A stretch of 64,000 nucleotides of DNA, from NCBI RefSeq assembly GCF_027359925.1, contig NZ_CP114769.1, positions 79,070 to 143,069 on the forward strand, read 5' to 3'. The translations under genes and the position numbers were made by a program. Positions 61,603 through 64,000 of the stretch are shown here, piece by piece (positions within the stretch are counted from its first letter, which is position 1; each line of letters starts with the position of its first letter). The DNA is from Hymenobacter canadensis (lineage in GTDB: Bacteria > Bacteroidota > Bacteroidia > Cytophagales > Hymenobacteraceae). The notes beneath the pieces were generated by a model. It saw nothing but the letters and a program-made list of their open reading frames with translations. It was not told the DNA's origin and ran no database searches.

Positions 61603-62142
61603 ATGAAGAACCTACTGCTAGTAGCCCTGCTGCTGGCGGGGACCGGCGCCGTGCCGGCCTCCGCCCAGCGCCACGTGAAACACCTTGCCAGCTGGGGCGC
61701 CCACCTGGGCCGCTCCGAGAAGGGCGCCTACTACGAGCTGAGCTACACCAGCATGCTCACCAACCAGCTGGCCCTGCGCGCCAGCGCCCTGCGCGACGGC
61801 GGCACCCTATCGGAACAAGGCAAATACTCCAGCTACGTGGGCCGGGTACTGCTCGCCCCGCAGCTGTTTCGCCTGGGGGAAGTCGCCTACATGCATCTGC
61901 TGCTGGGGGCCGCGGCCGGCTACGAGCGCACCGGTGAGAATGGCACCAGCGAGTCATTTACTGAAGCTAAGGAGCCGCAGCGCTTCACCTACGGCCCGCA
62001 GGTCGGGGCGGAATTTGACTGCTTTCTGGGCAACCGGCTCTCGCTGGTAGCTACTGCCACCAAAGGCTACCTGCTCAGCAACCCGCTCATCGACTCCTGG
62101 CCGGGCTACGCCAGCGCCGGCCTGCGGTATCACTTTCGCTAA
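61603..62142 (+). CDS. traO: Conjugation protein TraO-like (outer-membrane)
   Basis: The 179-residue protein has a signal peptide (LLVALLLAGTGAVPASAQ) and a beta-barrel-like sequence ending GLRYHFR with an aromatic C-terminus. It matches TraO of Bacteroidota elements in length, style and position after the core tra genes. Confidence 0.75.
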   Translation: MKNLLLVALLLAGTGAVPASAQRHVKHLASWGAHLGRSEKGAYYELSYTSMLTNQLALRASALRDGGTLSEQGKYSSYVGRVLLAPQLFRLGEVAYMHLLLGAAAGYERTGENGTSESFTEAKEPQRFTYGPQVGAEFDCFLGNRLSLVATATKGYLLSNPLIDSWPGYASAGLRYHFR

Positions 62143-62160
62143 CCCCGGCCTTGCTAAGCG

Positions 62161-62223
62161 ATGAAACGACTAGCCCATTTATTACTGAGCGGCATCATCC
62201 TGGCCACTACGGCCGGGAAGTGA
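62161..62223 (+). pseudogene. Signal-peptide scrap after traO
   Basis: MKRLAHLLLSGIILATTAGK is followed by a stop at once. It looks like the start of another small exported tra gene (a traQ-like gene is expected here) that has lost its body. The following 200 bases have no continuous frame. Confidence 0.35.
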
Positions 62224-62421
62224 CAATGGAGACCGGCCGCGGTGCTGATGCTCAGGGGGTGCCAGTGTACGTCATTGGGCAGTAGGAAAGCAAACTCTTG
62301 CCTTGTGGCATGAGAACGCACATCGTGCCCGCTAGCTTTCCTAACCCGACGCTGTTCTTCCCCCGAGCTGCATTTCTATGACCAGCTGGTAGCTCTGGCC
62401 AGCAGTAGCTGACTTTATTAG

Positions 62422-62475
62422 CTCCCTAAAAAGAAAGGCCGACCCGGAAACGGGTCGGCCTTTCTTTTTAGGGAG
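62422..62475. terminator. Strong bidirectional terminator at the end of the tra operon
   Basis: A 25-bp perfect stem beginning CTCCCTAAAAAGAAAGGCCG and closing around GAAA. It separates the plus-strand tra operon from the convergent gene at 62482. Confidence 0.85.
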
Positions 62476-62481
62476 GCTTTG

Positions 62482-62742
62482 CTATGTCGCCTTGGTCAAT
62501 TCCTGCTGCAGCCGCTCGCGCAGCTGCTCGTAGGATTCTGGGCAGATGCGGATGGTGGGCTCCGCGGCGGTACAGTAGAGGAAAGTGGGGTCTACCAGGG
62601 CCACGGCCTGGGCCCAGGCCGCCTCGGGTATGTCAGCGGCAAGGAATAGCAAGGGGGTGAATTCTTCTTGAATGAGCCGAATAACCAACACTTGGATAGC
62701 AGGACAAATGCTGGAAAAACGGCGATAGGGACTCGTAGCCAT
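62482..62742 (-). CDS. Hypothetical protein (86 aa)
   Basis: The start chosen is MATSPYRRFSSICPAIQVLV; the longer frame to 62892 lacks support. No signal peptide. Contains LLFLAADIPEAAWAQAVALVDPTFLYC. Not recognised. Confidence 0.45.
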   Translation of the reverse strand: MATSPYRRFSSICPAIQVLVIRLIQEEFTPLLFLAADIPEAAWAQAVALVDPTFLYCTAAEPTIRICPESYEQLRERLQQELTKAT

Positions 62743-63150
62743 AGTAATCAAAGAAAAGGATGGGAAACGCCCTGCCTGCAGCCGCAGCACGCGGCCGGGC
62801 AGGATACAGCTTAGCAGTACCGCCGGCCGTTTGGGAGCGCAGCAGGTCACTGGTTTCAGGAAGTGGAGAGCATTAAGCGAGGGAACCCACAAACAAGGCG
62901 GGCCGCTGCTGAATGGGCAGCGGCTGCCGGTGAGCCCAGCGCAACCAGTCCGCAGATTGAAGCGCTGACGAGGGGCAACTATGCAAAGCGTAGGATCTCG
63001 GAGCTAGCATACTCGACAATCAGTTTGGCAAGCAAAGCTACCCAATACGGGCAAAACAGGCCGCTGTTACGTTTTTTAACCTGCGAAATGACCGTGTTTG
63101 AGTGGCGCAACTAGGTCCAACCCTGCAGCTAACTTATGTTGCCAACGCAG
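62743..63150. other. Intergenic stretch, nothing recognised
   Basis: About 400 bases without a supported gene or hairpin. Confidence 0.35.
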
Positions 63151-63789
63151 CTACACTCGTTGGCAGGTCGAGTACGCAAGTTCCAGCGTTTCGACGGCCA
63201 GCACCATTTGCGGTAACTCAAGCTCGGAGGTACTCCACTTCACTGGCCAGGCCTGCGTGAATAACCAGCTGGCCAGGGGGTTGCCGGCCTCGTCGAGCAG
63301 CCTAAGTGACACGTTGCGCGCCACAATAGGGGAGGCAAAATTTCCGGCTAGGGTTGTCAGGCACCACGCCGCTAAGGTAGCGTCTCGGCTAACCAGACCA
63401 CGCCGCAGCACCAGATTGCTGTACCCAGCCCTGGCAGGCAGGCGAGGCAAATACTGGTCTTGCCCACTGAGGCTCGGCTGCTCTTGCTCTGGCTGCTCGA
63501 GTAAGATCCCGGACATTTCCTGAAAAGCAGCCTCGACATCCGCGGGCTCACCTTCCAGCTCTAATTGAAAGTAAAACCTGGGAAGAGGCAAGGTATCTGC
63601 CATGGCTAGCCGTTGATAATGGATTGGGGTTTGCCCGGGTAGCGTCGGAAGGTCAACGGCTACCTTGTTGCCATAGGTCTGTCGGCCGGTTCCTTGCACT
63701 TTAACGGCCCGGAAAAAACGGGCATCGTTGAAAGTCCTCGTAATGCAGGCCGTCAGATAAGGCAGGGCTGGTGGCTGTGGGTCCGTCAA
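63151..63789 (-). CDS. Phage-tail/contractile-injection tube protein (T4 gp19-like)
   Basis: The 212-residue protein ends with the tube-protein signature: NLVLRRGLVSRDATLAAWC, VSLRLLDEAGNPLASWLF, TQAWPVKWSTSELELPQMVL, AVETLELAY. These match the T4 gp19/Afp1-type family that builds inner tubes of phages and extracellular contractile injection systems. The N-terminal part has an extra Gln/Pro-rich stretch (EQPEQEQPSLSGQDQ) that makes it longer than the usual 150 residues. The next gene lies four bases upstream, so it is probably part of an operon that extends past the window. Confidence 0.75.
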   Translation of the reverse strand: MTDPQPPALPYLTACITRTFNDARFFRAVKVQGTGRQTYGNKVAVDLPTLPGQTPIHYQRLAMADTLPLPRFYFQLELEGEPADVEAAFQEMSGILLEQPEQEQPSLSGQDQYLPRLPARAGYSNLVLRRGLVSRDATLAAWCLTTLAGNFASPIVARNVSLRLLDEAGNPLASWLFTQAWPVKWSTSELELPQMVLAVETLELAYSTCQRV

Positions 63790-63793
63790 CCAG

Positions 63794-64000
63794 CTACTGC
63801 TTCAGATACCAGTACATCCCGGACCGACCCGACTTGTTTCTGAGGCCGAAGCGTTGCTTGGCGCGCTGGCCTTTAAACAAATCGGCTAAGTCGGCCAGCA
63901 ACTCTTGTTCCTCGGCAATGTAGGAGTGCCCCAGCAGACTGGTGTCGATGTTGGAGGCATCCACGGTTTCCACTCCCTTGGTTACCACGAGAGTAGCCCC
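63794..64000 (-). CDS. C-terminal part of a protein, possibly alpha/beta hydrolase (continues outside window)
   Basis: The frame is open to the window edge and ends at 63794. VETVDASNIDTSLLGHSY and LADLADLFKGQRAKQR recall the His-containing end of esterase-type hydrolases, but the family cannot be settled from 68 residues. It lies four bases upstream of the tube-protein gene in the same direction. Confidence 0.4.
   Translation of the reverse strand, partial: GATLVVTKGVETVDASNIDTSLLGHSYIAEEQELLADLADLFKGQRAKQRFGLRNKSGRSGMYWYLKQ

Overview
The window reads as a GC-rich Bacteroidota chromosome, most like Hymenobacter or a close relative. The supporting features are type IX (Por) secretion sorting domains, a Bacteroidota-type conjugation operon (TraE/F/G/J/K/N/M/I/O), a TAnnTTTG-type promoter, LytS/LytTR regulation, CarboxypepD_reg/OMP-type outer-membrane proteins and many insertion sequences. 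No rRNA, tRNA or CRISPR array was recognised.

Layout. 1-8 kb: small secreted or hypothetical genes broken by an IS1182-type element, an IS5-type element and a decayed serine recombinase. 8.2-17.3 kb: an AT-rich graspetide ('grasp-with-spasm') island, all on the minus strand. In transcription order it holds an outer-membrane beta-barrel protein, ten tandem 47-residue GG-leader precursors, an ATP-grasp ligase (GwsG), a 68-residue protein, a SPASM-type partner (GwsS) that has lost its C-terminal cysteines, and a C39-peptidase ABC exporter. 18.2-19.6 kb: two dead transposase genes. 19.7-26.9 kb: a second RiPP locus with a LanC-like protein, a 43-residue precursor too short for ordinary gene calling, a LytS/LytTR two-component pair and a full-length LanB dehydratase. 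26.9-29.1 kb: an intact IS3 element nested in an older relative. 29-39 kb: secreted/envelope genes and a minus-strand group with two amidases, an M19-like metallopeptidase, a trypsin+subtilisin fusion and a membrane protein. 40-45.7 kb: a T9SS cargo protein, a NUC1 nuclease and a small Cys-rich secreted protein. 46-48.2 kb: a restriction-type PD-(D/E)XK gene cut by a second, identical IS5 copy. 48.4-62.1 kb: primase-like gene and conjugation operon. 62.4-64 kb: hypothetical gene, a phage-tail/eCIS-type tube protein and the end of another gene.

How the genes work together. In the graspetide island the ligase, helped by the SPASM-type protein, would form side-chain ester or amide links in the Asp-rich cores. 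The C39 exporter would cut after the GG and export the products. Hairpins after the precursor array, and between the second precursor and lanC, look like partial terminators that give more precursor than enzyme.

The strongest candidate for something undescribed is the second RiPP locus. The dehydratase looks complete, but the only precursor seen has seven Ser/Thr and no Cys in its C-terminal half. The LanC-like protein has lost all three zinc ligands. Together these suggest a dehydrated peptide without lanthionine rings. The second candidate is the ten-copy precursor array paired with a GwsS that has lost its cluster-binding cysteines.
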